Assembly (NCBI GenBank): GCA_964640085.1
Contig: CAZXFA010000013.1
Coordinates: forward strand, 5,080-69,079
Source: CAZXFA01 sp964640085
GTDB taxonomy: Bacteria > Actinomycetota > UBA4738 > HRBIN12
Direction: 5' to 3'
DNA: 64,000 nucleotides
Every line of letters starts with the position of its first letter. The stretch's first letter is position 1. The position numbers were made by a program, and so were the translations under genes. Shown here piece by piece: positions 25,837-33,674 of this stretch. The notes beneath the pieces were generated by a model. The model saw nothing but the letters and a program-made list of their open reading frames with translations. It had not been told where the DNA came from and ran no database searches.

Positions 25837-27141
25837 GTGAGCGCTCCCGCCGTGGCGCTCGTGGGCCGGCAGAACGTCGGCAAGTCGACCCTCGTCAACC
25901 GGCTCTTCGGCCGCCGCGACGCGATCGCGCACGAGATGCCGGGGGTCACGCGCGATCGCGTCGAGCGCGAAGCGACCTGGCGTGGGCGGACCTTCAGCCT
26001 GGTCGACACGGGCGGGTACCAGACCGGCGTCAGGGGGATCGAGGCCCTCGTCTCGAGGCAGGCCGAGGTCGCGGCGTTCACGGCCGATCTGGTCCTGCTG
26101 GTCGTGGATGGGCAGACCGGACCCCAGGAGGAGGATGCGGCGCTGGCTCGGCGGCTCCGTCGGATCCGCGCCCCGGTCCTCCTCGTGGTGAACAAGGTTG
26201 ACTCCGAGCGCGAGGAGCCCGATGCGCTCGCGTTCCACGCTCTCGGCCTGGGCGACCCCGTGCCCGTCTCCGCGCTCCACGGTCGGGGCGCCGGGGATCT
26301 GCTCGACCGGATCGTGGAGCTGCTGCCCGAGGAGGAGGCGACCGAGACCGAGGAGGAGCCGCGCTTCGCCCTGGTCGGGCGCCCGAACGTGGGGAAGTCA
26401 TCGCTGTTCAACCGGCTGATGGGGGAGGAGCGCTCGATCGTGTTCGAGGAGGCGGGGACGACCCGCGATGCCGTCGATGCGGTGGTCGGGTGGGCCGCCG
26501 GGCCGGTGCGCTTCGTGGACACCGCGGGATCGCGCCGACCGTCGCGGACCCGGGGCGTGGAGTACTACAGCCTCCTCCGCGCGGAGCGCGCGATCCAGCG
26601 AGCGGGGGTGGCCGTCCTGATCCTGGACGCTTCCCAGGGGTTCACGTCCGAGGACCGGCGCATCGCGGCACGGGTGGTGGAGTTCGGGCGCGCGCTCGCC
26701 GTGGTGGCGAACAAGTGGGACCTGGTCGAGGGGAGAGACCGAACCTACAAGGACCTGGGCGAACAGGTGGTTCCGTTCGCTCGGGCACCGATCCTGCGGA
26801 CATCGGCGCTGACCGGGATGGGTGTCCACCGTCTCCCCTCGGTCCTGCTGGATCTGTACGCCCGCTGGATGCATCGTGCCCCCACGGCCTCCGTCAACGA
26901 GGTGCTGCTCTCGGCGCAGGATGAGCGCCCGTCTCCGAACCGGGCGCGGTACCGGTACGCCACCCAGGTGAGCGCCGGTCCACCCACGGTGGTGCTGTTC
27001 GGGGGTCCGCCGCCGGACCCGGGCTACCAGCGATTCCTCGAGAACCGTCTGCGCCGGGCGTTCGGGCTCGACGGGGTGCCGATCCGGCTGCGCTTCCGGA
27101 CGGGACGGCGGAAGGGGAGCGCCGGTCGGAGCGCCCGGTAG
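25837..27141 (+). CDS. der: Ribosome-assembly GTPase Der (EngA)
   Basis: The 434-residue protein has two tandem GTPase domains: P-loop GRQNVGKST, PGVTRDR, DTGGY and NKVD in the first (1-165), and GRPNVGKSS, AGTTRDA, DTAGS and NKWD in the second (about 175-350). A KH-like domain follows (NRARYRYATQVSAGPPTVVLF). Der helps 50S assembly. GTG at 25837 lies seven bases after cmk. Its TAG stop is also the first half of the tRNA-Pro -10 box. Confidence 0.96.
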   Translation: MSAPAVALVGRQNVGKSTLVNRLFGRRDAIAHEMPGVTRDRVEREATWRGRTFSLVDTGGYQTGVRGIEALVSRQAEVAAFTADLVLLVVDGQTGPQEEDAALARRLRRIRAPVLLVVNKVDSEREEPDALAFHALGLGDPVPVSALHGRGAGDLLDRIVELLPEEEATETEEEPRFALVGRPNVGKSSLFNRLMGEERSIVFEEAGTTRDAVDAVVGWAAGPVRFVDTAGSRRPSRTRGVEYYSLLRAERAIQRAGVAVLILDASQGFTSEDRRIAARVVEFGRALAVVANKWDLVEGRDRTYKDLGEQVVPFARAPILRTSALTGMGVHRLPSVLLDLYARWMHRAPTASVNEVLLSAQDERPSPNRARYRYATQVSAGPPTVVLFGGPPPDPGYQRFLENRLRRAFGLDGVPIRLRFRTGRRKGSAGRSAR

Positions 27142-27144
27142 ACT
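27139..27144 (+). promoter_or_regulatory. -10 box for tRNA-Pro, overlapping the der stop codon
   Basis: TAGACT begins with the TAG stop codon of der and ends ten bases before the mature tRNA 5' end. This spacing suits a short precursor leader. Confidence 0.45.
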
Positions 27145-27154
27145 CTGGTTCCGA

Positions 27155-27229
27155 CGGGCCGTGGCGCAGCTTGGTTAGCGCGTCTGACTGGGGGTCAGAA
27201 GGTCGCCGGTTCGAATCCGGCCGGCCCGA
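27155..27229 (+). tRNA. tRNA-Pro (anticodon GGG)
   Basis: A full cloverleaf can be folded in 75 bases: acceptor CGGGCCG pairs with CGGCCCG (27222-27228), discriminator A at 27229, anticodon stem TCTGA/TCAGA around the loop CTGGGGG with anticodon GGG at 27190-27192, and T arm GCCGG TTCGAAT CCGGC. The 3' CCA is not encoded and must be added. The anticodon reads CCC and CCU proline codons. Confidence 0.96.
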
Positions 27230-27234
27230 CGGGG

Positions 27235-27852
27235 ATGGTACGTTCCTCCGCGATGGGGAGGGACGCGACCGCCGGCTCCGAGGGTCCCGTCTCCGACCGG
27301 ATCCTCACGATCCCCAACCTGCTCTCCTTCGCTCGCATCGCGCTGATCCCGGTCTTCGTCTGGCTGATCGTGGACCGCGACACGACCTTCGCGGGGCTGG
27401 TCCTCTTCGGTGCCGTCGTGGGTACCGACTGGGTCGACGGGGCGATCGCCCGGGCCATGGAGCAGGTGTCCGAGCTCGGCAAGATGCTCGATCCGGTTGC
27501 TGATCGGCTGGCGATCGGTGCCGGCCTGGTAGCCCTGGTGGTCCGGGACGCGTTCCCGCTGTGGGCGGCGCTGGCGATCCTGATCCGCGATGCGGTGATC
27601 CTGGCGGTGGGCGTGGTGCTCCTGCTCATCCGGGGGGTGCGGATCGACGTGCGGTACGTGGGGAAGGTGGCGACGTTCGCGCTGGCCGTGGCGATCGGTT
27701 GCATCGCGTGGGGTGTGCTCGGGTACCCGTTCTCCGCCGCGTTCCTCGCGTGCGGATGGACGTTCTTCGCGGTCGGGCTCGCCGAGTACTACCTCGCGGC
27801 CGTGCTCTACGCCGGGGACCTCCGTCGGGCGCTCGCCGCCGAGCGCGTGTAG
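27235..27852 (+). CDS. pgsA: CDP-alcohol phosphatidyltransferase (PgsA-like)
   Basis: The 205-residue membrane protein carries the full family motif DxxDGxxARx8GxxxDxxxD (DWVDGAIAR, then GKMLDPVAD). About five membrane segments follow ILTIPNLLSFARIALIP. It transfers a phosphatidyl group from CDP-diacylglycerol to an alcohol; glycerol-3-phosphate is most likely by position and similarity, and it occupies the place of Rv1822 (pgsA2). ATG at 27235 is five bases after the tRNA; ATG at 27253 is an alternative. No clear Shine-Dalgarno site precedes either. Confidence 0.88.
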   Translation: MVRSSAMGRDATAGSEGPVSDRILTIPNLLSFARIALIPVFVWLIVDRDTTFAGLVLFGAVVGTDWVDGAIARAMEQVSELGKMLDPVADRLAIGAGLVALVVRDAFPLWAALAILIRDAVILAVGVVLLLIRGVRIDVRYVGKVATFALAVAIGCIAWGVLGYPFSAAFLACGWTFFAVGLAEYYLAAVLYAGDLRRALAAERV

Positions 27853-27887
27853 GCTCACGGCGCCAGGCAGCGCGAGGAGTGACGAGG

Positions 27888-28280
27888 ATGGAGTTCCCCG
27901 ACGACCTCCGGTACACGAAGGAACACGAGTGGGTGCGCGACGAGGGGAACGGACGCGCGCGGGTCGGGATCACCGACTACGCGCAGGATGCCCTGGGAGA
28001 CGTCGTGTACGTCGACGTGCCCGACGTGGGCACCTCGGTGGAGGCCGACCAAGCCTTCAGCGAGGTCGAGTCGACCAAGTCGGTCTCTGACGTCTACGCG
28101 CCCGTGAGCGGCACCGTCGTCGAGCGCAACCAGCTCCTCGCGGACCGCCCGGAACTCGTCAACGAGCAACCCTACGGCGACGGGTGGATCGCGGTGCTCG
28201 AGATGGGCGACATCGACCAGCTCATGGGCCTGATGGACGCCGCGGGCTACCGCGCGTTCCTCGACCAGCAGCAGAGCTGA
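27888..28280 (+). CDS. gcvH: Glycine cleavage system H protein
   Basis: The 130-residue protein has YTKEHEWVR at the start, GITDYAQDALGDVVYVDVPDVG, and the lipoylation lysine in VESTKSVSDVYAPVSG. It shuttles the aminomethyl group between P, T and L proteins. ATG at 27888 follows GAGGAGTGACGAGG; an in-frame GTG at 27879 would add three residues. gcvPA and gcvPB lie 5.4 kb downstream, but no gcvT is found in the window. Confidence 0.96.
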   Translation: MEFPDDLRYTKEHEWVRDEGNGRARVGITDYAQDALGDVVYVDVPDVGTSVEADQAFSEVESTKSVSDVYAPVSGTVVERNQLLADRPELVNEQPYGDGWIAVLEMGDIDQLMGLMDAAGYRAFLDQQQS

Positions 28281-28465
28281 CCCGGATCGGAGGTCGACCA
28301 GCGGTTCCCGTGGACCACCACTACCGCCTGATCTCGACCCGCGGTTCGGTCTGCCCTCCGCTCCGGTCGATGGTGAGCCCCCACCGTGATGATGTCGGCG
28401 CGAGGCTCGTACCATCACCCAGACCTCGACCCGCATCCACCCCGGGAGATGTGATGATCGGTCGG

Positions 28466-28494
28466 TTGACCCTCCTGGTTCCGAGCAGTAGCGT
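28466..28494 (+). promoter_or_regulatory. Promoter for the garA-like gene
   Basis: TTGACC at 28466-28471 and TAGCGT at 28489-28494 are separated by 17 bases. This is the best promoter in the 291-base gap (28281-28571) between gcvH and the FHA gene. I see no other structure in that gap. Confidence 0.55.
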
Positions 28495-28571
28495 GCAGGT
28501 CACATCGAGGTCGAGGGTGAGGCTTCCAGCCGTACCGTGAGGGAGAGAACCGGGTCGAAGGGCGATCGAGC

Positions 28572-29027
28572 GTGTACTGCACCCGATGTGGACATCCGAA
28601 CAAGGACGAGGCGCGGTTCTGCGCGAACTGTGGGGCTCCCCTCCAAGACGACACGACCCTCGGGATCAGCCCTGTCGAGGTGGAGGGGGAGGGGGCCGAG
28701 GAGTTCCCCTTCCCTGAGGACGAGCTCGGGGCGGGACAGGCTCTGCTTCTGGTCAAGCACGGGCCGAACGCCGGGTCGACCTTCCTGATCGAGGAGGAGG
28801 TCACCACCGCCGGACGAAACCCGGACAACGACGTCTTCCTCGACGACGTGACCGTGAGTCGGAAGCACGCCGAGATCCGACGGCAGCCCGACGGGTTCTT
28901 CATCTACGACCTGGGGAGCCTGAACGGGACCTACGTCAACCGAGAGCGGGTGGACGTGTCGAAGCTCGCCTCTCACGACGAGGTCCAGATCGGGAAGTTC
29001 AAGCTGGTCTTCTTCGCAGGGGAGTGA
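28572..29027 (+). CDS. garA: GarA-like FHA protein with N-terminal zinc ribbon
   Basis: The 151-residue protein has a CxxC-14-CxxC zinc ribbon at residues 3-23 (YCTRCG, FCANCG), an acidic linker, and an FHA domain with TTAGRNPDNDVFLDDVTVSRKHAE and DLGSLNGTYVNRERVD. The FHA part is very close to GarA (Rv1827), which switches 2-oxoglutarate dehydrogenase and glutamate dehydrogenase activity. GarA has a phosphothreonine ETTS motif at its N-terminus; here it is replaced by the ribbon, though DDTT at 29-32 could be a target. The order gcvH-garA-merR matches Rv1826-Rv1828. Confidence 0.9.
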   Translation: MYCTRCGHPNKDEARFCANCGAPLQDDTTLGISPVEVEGEGAEEFPFPEDELGAGQALLLVKHGPNAGSTFLIEEEVTTAGRNPDNDVFLDDVTVSRKHAEIRRQPDGFFIYDLGSLNGTYVNRERVDVSKLASHDEVQIGKFKLVFFAGE

Positions 29028-29030
29028 ACG

Positions 29031-29744
29031 ATGCCGACGCGCAACTACCGATCGATCGGGGAGGTGCTCGTGTCCGTCAAGGCAGAGTTCCCCGACATCA
29101 CGATCAGCAAGATCCGTTTCCTGGAGTCCGAGGGTCTGATCGAGCCGGAGCGCACGCCCTCCGGCTACCGCAAGTTCTACGACGAGGATGTCGAGCGCCT
29201 GAAGACGATCCTGCGGATGCAGCGCGACGAGTACCTCCCGTTGAAGGTGATCAAGGAGCGCCTGCTCCAGCAGCAGGTCGGGGATGGACAGCCGCCCTTC
29301 GCGCCGTCCGAGGAGGTGGCTCCCGCGGACAGGGAGACCGAAGACCTCGCCGAGCCGCCGACGGGGCTGCAGATGTCGATCGAGGAGATGGCCGCCGCCA
29401 CCGGGGTGGAACGGGAACGGATCCGCGAGCTGGAGTCGTTCGGCCTCGTGTGCTCGCACGGTCCCGAATCGGCCCGCTACTACGACGGCGACGACTACAT
29501 CGTGTTGTCCATCGTCAAGGACTTCTTCCGGTACGGTGTCGAGCCTCGGCACCTGACGATGTACAGGCACTTCGCCGAGCGTGAATCCGCGTTCTTCGAG
29601 ACGATCGTGCTCCCGCAGCTGCGCCAGCGGAACCCCGAGGCGCGGCGTGCGGCGGCCGACTCGCTCGCGACGTTGTCGAAAGCGTCCCGCAAGCTCAAGC
29701 AGGCGCTGCTCCGGATCAACCTGCGACCGCACCTCTCCGCCTGA
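29031..29744 (+). CDS. ftsR: FtsR-like MerR-family regulator
   Basis: The 237-residue protein has a MerR winged helix-turn-helix at the start (YRSIGEVLVSVKAEFPDITISKIRFLE, then EGLIEPERTPSGYRKFY) and a second helical region with MSIEEMAAATGVERERIRELE, a second MerR-like unit. It matches Rv1828 and FtsR of Corynebacterium glutamicum, a regulator of ftsZ. ATG is three bases after garA. No cysteine-type metal sensor is visible. Confidence 0.9.
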   Translation: MPTRNYRSIGEVLVSVKAEFPDITISKIRFLESEGLIEPERTPSGYRKFYDEDVERLKTILRMQRDEYLPLKVIKERLLQQQVGDGQPPFAPSEEVAPADRETEDLAEPPTGLQMSIEEMAAATGVERERIRELESFGLVCSHGPESARYYDGDDYIVLSIVKDFFRYGVEPRHLTMYRHFAERESAFFETIVLPQLRQRNPEARRAAADSLATLSKASRKLKQALLRINLRPHLSA

Positions 29745-29749
29745 GCCAC

Positions 29750-31000
29750 GTGCGCACGGTCATCGCCAGGCTCGGACCCCTCCTCGCGCTGCTCGCGCTC
29801 GCCTCGGGCTCGATCACTTGGCCGGCCGGCGCCCAGTCGCCGGAGGCGACCCCGCCGGTCCCGACGCCGTCCGCCCCCTCTCCGGCGGAGCTCCGAACGC
29901 CGCCGCCCTCCATCGAACCGCCGCCGATCCGCGCCGCGTCCGCCCTGCTGATGGACCTCGACACCGGGCAGGTGCTGTTCTCCCTCGCGCCCGGGGAGCG
30001 CCGGCCGATCGCTAGCCTCACCAAGATCATGACCGCGTACCTCGTGATGCGCCGGACCGATCCGACGGACGTGGTGACCGTGAGCGCGGACGCAGCCAGC
30101 GGCGATCGGCCAGGCGTGTCCAACCTCGGGCTCGAGGCAGGGGAGGAGATCACGGTTCACGAACTCCTGTACGCGCTATTGCTCGCATCGGCCAACGACG
30201 CGGCCGTCGCGCTCGCCGAGCACGTGGCTGGGACGGTGGAGGGCTTCGTCCGGTTGATGAACCGAACGGCGCGGCGGCTCGATCTGTCGAGGACGGAGTT
30301 CGCTTCACCGAGCGGCCTCGACGATCGCGGGTACTCGACGGCGCGGGACCTCGCACGGCTGACCCGAGTCGCCTACCGGATCCCGGGTTTCTCGGGGCTC
30401 GTGGCGACGCGGTTCCATCTGATCCCCTCTCCCGACGGCGCGCCGCGTGGGGTGCAGAACCGCAACGTGTTGGTGTGGTTGTATCCGGGGACGATCGGCG
30501 TCAAGACCGGGTTCACGACCGCAGCCGGGTTCTGTCTCGTCGCAGCCGCCGACCGCGGGGATCTTCGGCTCCTCACCGTCATCCTCGGCGAGCCGGGCGA
30601 ACCGTTCTCCGACGCCGCGGCTCTCCTCGATCATGGGTTCACGGCATTCGAGCGCCGGATGCTGATCGAAGAAGGGGAGCCGCTCGGAACGGTGCTGATC
30701 GACGGCCGTCGGATCGACGTGGCCGCCGGCGCCACCCTCGAGGCACTCGTGCCCGTGAACGAGCCGATCGACCGGTCGATCGCGGTGGATGCGGAGGCCC
30801 GTTTCCCGCCGCCCGACGGAGACGTCATCGGGGAGGTCGTCGTCTCCGTGCCGGGTCGGACGCTCGGCATCGTGCCGCTCATGGTGACCGACGTCCCCGG
30901 CCCGCCCCCGGTCGCGGAGCCGGGTCCCTGGTGGCGGCGGGCCGCGGCCGCAGTCGTGGATGCTGGCGTGGCGCTCGTCCGCGCGCTCTTCTCCGCCTGA
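29750..31000 (+). CDS. dacF: D-alanyl-D-alanine carboxypeptidase (S11 family)
   Basis: The 416-residue protein has a signal peptide ending near AGA-QS (28-30), a Pro-rich linker, and the S11 active site: SLTK at 89-92, the SxN box in LASANDAAVA, and KTG in IGVKTGFTT. A C-terminal beta domain (about 300-385) and a hydrophobic helix at the extreme C-terminus (VVDAGVALVRALF) probably hold it at the membrane. It trims the terminal D-Ala of peptidoglycan stems. The symbol is by similarity only. Confidence 0.93.
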   Translation: MRTVIARLGPLLALLALASGSITWPAGAQSPEATPPVPTPSAPSPAELRTPPPSIEPPPIRAASALLMDLDTGQVLFSLAPGERRPIASLTKIMTAYLVMRRTDPTDVVTVSADAASGDRPGVSNLGLEAGEEITVHELLYALLLASANDAAVALAEHVAGTVEGFVRLMNRTARRLDLSRTEFASPSGLDDRGYSTARDLARLTRVAYRIPGFSGLVATRFHLIPSPDGAPRGVQNRNVLVWLYPGTIGVKTGFTTAAGFCLVAAADRGDLRLLTVILGEPGEPFSDAAALLDHGFTAFERRMLIEEGEPLGTVLIDGRRIDVAAGATLEALVPVNEPIDRSIAVDAEARFPPPDGDVIGEVVVSVPGRTLGIVPLMVTDVPGPPPVAEPGPWWRRAAAAVVDAGVALVRALFSA

Positions 31001-31014
31001 TCCAGGGGCTCTGC

Positions 31015-31020
31015 TACGAT
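31015..31020 (+). promoter_or_regulatory. Extended -10 box for hpt (near-leaderless)
   Basis: TGCTACGAT contains an extended TG motif and TACGAT, nine bases before the hpt GTG. The transcript would begin within about three bases of the start codon. Confidence 0.45.
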
Positions 31021-31029
31021 CGGTTGCGG

Positions 31030-31629
31030 GTGTCGGAGGTCGTCAGCGTTCTGTTCGGACGCGAGGACATCCGCCGGCGGATCGAGGAGCTTGGCCGCAC
31101 CATCACCGGGGATTATGAGGGGCGCGCGCCCGTCCTGATCTCGGTCCTGAAGGGCGGCACGGTGTTCCTCGTCGATCTGATCCGGGAGATCGGACTACCT
31201 CTGTCCATCGACCACATGGCCCTGTCTCGGTACGGAGGAGCGGTCGAGTCGATGGGCCGGGTCAGGATCGTCAAGGACCTCGACGAGGACATCGGTGGGA
31301 GAGACGTGATCGTCGTCGAGGACATCGTGGACACCGGCCTCACGCTCAGCTACCTGATCTCCGTGCTCGGGTCCCGAGGCCCCGCCTCGGTCGAGGTATG
31401 TGCGCTGTTGGACAAGACGGCCCGCCGGATCGCGCCGCTGGAGATCCGCTACCGGGGGTTCGAGTGTCCCGACGAGTTCGTCGTGGGCTACGGGTTGGAC
31501 TTCCAGGAGGCATACCGGAACGTGCCCGACATCCTTGCGGTGCATGACCTCCCGGCGCTCCGGGGAGATCCGGACCTGCTGCTGCCGTACCTGCCCGGGG
31601 GGACCGGAGAGCCCCCGGAGACCGCGTAG
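31030..31629 (+). CDS. hpt: Hypoxanthine (purine) phosphoribosyltransferase
   Basis: The 199-residue protein has the PRPP loop VIVVEDIVDTGLTLSYL, the early VLISVLKGGTVFLVDLI, and FECPDEFVVGYGLDF for base contacts. It salvages hypoxanthine and guanine to nucleotides. GTG at 31030 was chosen over TTG at 31024 because it gives the usual N-terminal length. The C-terminus carries about 25 extra residues. Confidence 0.92.
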   Translation: MSEVVSVLFGREDIRRRIEELGRTITGDYEGRAPVLISVLKGGTVFLVDLIREIGLPLSIDHMALSRYGGAVESMGRVRIVKDLDEDIGGRDVIVVEDIVDTGLTLSYLISVLGSRGPASVEVCALLDKTARRIAPLEIRYRGFECPDEFVVGYGLDFQEAYRNVPDILAVHDLPALRGDPDLLLPYLPGGTGEPPETA

Positions 31630-31670
31630 GTTGCCGGAGCCAGAGGCCAGGTGTACGGTCGAGAACGGCC

Positions 31671-32150
31671 ATGTTGATCGAGATGGCGCTGGCGGGCGTC
31701 CGCATCGAGCTGCCGACGAACTCACCAATCGTGCTCCTCCGCGAGGCGACGGGCGAGCGGTTCCTCCCCATCTGGATCGGCCAGCCGGAGGCCGCGGCCA
31801 TCGCGATCGCGCTCCAGGGTGTGGTCACGCCGAGACCCATGACCCACGACCTGTTGAAGAACATCCTGGACGAGATGGCGGTACAGGTCGACAGCATCGT
31901 GATCACCGAGCTCCGGGACGGCACGTTCTACGCGGTGATCAACATGCAACGGAACGGCAACACCTACGAGGTGTCCTCGCGTCCCTCCGATGCGATCGCC
32001 CTGGCCGTGCGACTCGGGTGCAAGATCTTCGCCAACGATGAGGTGCTCTCGGAGGCCTCGATCCTCATCCCGAACGAAGGGGAGGAGGAGGAAGAGGTCG
32101 AGAAGTTCCGCGAGTTCCTCGAACAGGTCAACCCCGAGGACTTCCAATAG
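31671..32150 (+). CDS. DUF151 (bifunctional nuclease-like) protein
   Basis: The 159-residue protein has the DUF151 core: RFLPIWIGQPEAAAIAIAL, RPMTHDLLKNIL, and SRPSDAIALAVRLGCKIFA, followed by an acidic tail. Plant relatives have nuclease activity, and the actinobacterial equivalent is Rv1829. The bacterial role is not established. It sits at the Rv1829 position between the FtsR-like and the second MerR gene, although dacF and hpt intervene here. Confidence 0.9.
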   Translation: MLIEMALAGVRIELPTNSPIVLLREATGERFLPIWIGQPEAAAIAIALQGVVTPRPMTHDLLKNILDEMAVQVDSIVITELRDGTFYAVINMQRNGNTYEVSSRPSDAIALAVRLGCKIFANDEVLSEASILIPNEGEEEEEVEKFREFLEQVNPEDFQ

Positions 32151-32191
32151 CCGTCGCCGCTGGTGGGCGGGCGTCGGTCGCGGGATCTTGG

Positions 32192-32674
32192 TCAGCCGTA
32201 GAAGAGCTCCGTCCCCCAGAACCATCGGCGACCGCAGGAGCTCTGTTCGTCGGGGCGGATCACACCGATACCGACGGCACGGAACTTGGGGTGGAGGAGG
32301 ATGGCGCGATGGGTCTTCGAGCGGAGCCAGGCTCGGTGCAGCCGACGGAGGGTTCCTGCGCAACCGACGGCGGCGCCGCCCAGCTCGTAGTCGTAGCCGG
32401 AGAGGATGGCGCGAAGGTCCGGCGGGTGGAAGATCCGATCCTTGCGGACCATCTGACGGGAGTGTCTCTTGGCCTGCCTCGACAGCGATCGGTCCAGCCG
32501 GAGCGGCCGCAGCTCCCGCCGTTCGCGGGAGTGGTTGAGCATCCGCAGCAACTTCGCGCGGTAGCCGTCACCGGCGCGGGCGTCCGGGGGATCCACCACA
32601 CCGAGACCGATCGAGAGGGCGGTGAGGAAGGCCAGGGCGCCGGCTCCCCACTTCCTCGTCGTCGGTCCGATCAT
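32192..32674 (-). CDS. Secreted CAP-domain protein, degenerate
   Basis: The 160-residue protein has a signal peptide (AFLTALSIGLGVVDPPDARA, cleavage about residue 34) and a CAP (SCP/PR1) domain with NHSRERRELRPL, QAKRHSRQMVRKDRIFH and SKTHRAILLHPKFRAVGIG. The GENIG motif of active-type CAP proteins is replaced by GGAAVG, so the metal or ligand site may be lost. It is related to the CAP protein at 36795. Two added cysteines (CAG and SCG) might form a disulfide. It is convergent with the DUF151 gene. Confidence 0.85.
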   Translation of the reverse strand: MIGPTTRKWGAGALAFLTALSIGLGVVDPPDARAGDGYRAKLLRMLNHSRERRELRPLRLDRSLSRQAKRHSRQMVRKDRIFHPPDLRAILSGYDYELGGAAVGCAGTLRRLHRAWLRSKTHRAILLHPKFRAVGIGVIRPDEQSSCGRRWFWGTELFYG

Positions 32675-32749
32675 GCGCCCCCCGCCCGAGGATCCCGCAC
32701 ATGCTAGCGGGTCGCAGCACCCCTCGCATCGAGAAGGGCGAAAGGATGA

Positions 32750-32778
32750 TTGACACGGCCCGATGGGCCGCCTAGCCT
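32750..32778 (+). promoter_or_regulatory. Promoter for the MerR gene
   Basis: TTGACA (perfect -35) at 32750-32755, a 17-base spacer, and TAGCCT at 32773-32778. An 8-base AT-rich palindrome GTAATTAC at 32791-32798 lies between the -10 box and the ATG, where the product could bind its own gene. The ATG follows GGAG. Confidence 0.65.
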
Positions 32779-32807
32779 AGCCACGCCCGCGTAATTACGG
32801 AGTTGTC

Positions 32808-33257
32808 ATGGCTGAGCAGGGGTATCGCGTCCCCGAGGTGACCAAGATCGTCGGGATCACGTACCGGCAGCTCGACTACTGGACACGGACGGGGCTGGTC
32901 AAACCCTCGGTCAAGGACGCCCGTGGGTCGGGGACCCAGCGCCTCTACTCGTTCCAGGATCTCGCGATGCTACGGCTCATCAAGCGGATGCTGGATTCGG
33001 GCGTGAACCTCCAGCAGATCCGCAAGGCGATCGGCACGCTGAGGGACCTGGCCCAGCCCACGCTGGGGACCACGCTCGTCTCCGACGGCAACCGGATCTA
33101 CGCCGTGGAATCGCCGGAGACGGTCGTCGACCTCCTCGCCAAGGGGCAGGGCGTCTTCGCGATAGCGGTCGACAAGGTATGGGACGAACTCGAGGGGACC
33201 CTCGCGAAGGGGAGCCGGAAGAAGGGTCGCGGAGCCGCCACGGCCGGAGGCGCGTGA
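32808..33257 (+). CDS. MerR-family transcription regulator (Rv1830-like)
   Basis: The 149-residue protein starts with a MerR helix-turn-helix, YRVPEVTKIVGITYRQLDYW, then GLVKPSVKDARGSGTQRLYSF. It has a short C-terminal effector part with VSDGNRIYAVESPETVVDLL and a basic tail. It resembles Rv1830 of M. tuberculosis, a regulator linked to cell division and growth. The order DUF151-MerR-gcvP is as Rv1829-Rv1832. No ligand can be inferred. Confidence 0.88.
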   Translation: MAEQGYRVPEVTKIVGITYRQLDYWTRTGLVKPSVKDARGSGTQRLYSFQDLAMLRLIKRMLDSGVNLQQIRKAIGTLRDLAQPTLGTTLVSDGNRIYAVESPETVVDLLAKGQGVFAIAVDKVWDELEGTLAKGSRKKGRGAATAGGA

Positions 33258-33622
33258 ACGCGACGACCGCGATCGCGCAGCCGGTCGGGAGCGACGCCGT
33301 CCGGTTCGCCCATGCGAGCGAGCGTCAATTCGCCCGCCTGCTGGACTTCTACCAGATCGAGTGGGAGTACGAGCCACGCTCCTTCGACCTCGAGTGGGAT
33401 CGTTACGGCAACGTCGTTCAACGCTTCACGCCGGACTTCTACCTCCCGCAGTACGACCTGTACATCGAGATCACCACGCTCAACCAGAAGCTCGTCACGA
33501 AGAAGAACCGGAAGGTCCGTCGGCTCCGCGAGCTCTATCCCGGCGTGAACTGCAAGATCTTCTACCAGCGCGACTACCTGTCGCTGGTCTCCAAGTACGG
33601 CCTCGAGGACGTCTCGGGCTGA
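33254..33622 (+). CDS. PD-(D/E)XK nuclease-fold protein, uncharacterised
   Basis: The 122-residue protein contains a likely nuclease core: E23 in SERQFARLLDF, D61 in RFTPDFYLPQYDLYIEIT, E72-x-T74, and K79 or K83/K84 in NQKLVTKKNRK, which fits the E...D...ExT/K order of PD-(D/E)XK proteins such as very-short-patch-type or DUF559-like nucleases. GTG at 33254 overlaps the MerR stop by four bases, so the two are co-translated. The gcvPA gene follows 52 bases later. The substrate is unknown. Confidence 0.65.
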   Translation: MNATTAIAQPVGSDAVRFAHASERQFARLLDFYQIEWEYEPRSFDLEWDRYGNVVQRFTPDFYLPQYDLYIEITTLNQKLVTKKNRKVRRLRELYPGVNCKIFYQRDYLSLVSKYGLEDVSG

Positions 33623-33657
33623 GGGTGACGGGCCGCAGGGCTTCCCCCGGAACGGGA

Positions 33658-33663
33658 TAGACT
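33658..33663 (+). promoter_or_regulatory. -10 box for gcvPA
   Basis: TAGACT lies 11 bases before the gcvPA ATG, in the 52-base gap after the nuclease-fold gene. It is identical to the tRNA-Pro -10 box. Confidence 0.4.
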
Positions 33664-33674
33664 GCCGTCCGGGG

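Noticed and set aside
27853..27887. Glycine riboswitch before gcvH
   Set aside because: The gap is only 35 bases, too short for the aptamer; the gap before gcvPA is 52 bases and also lacks it.
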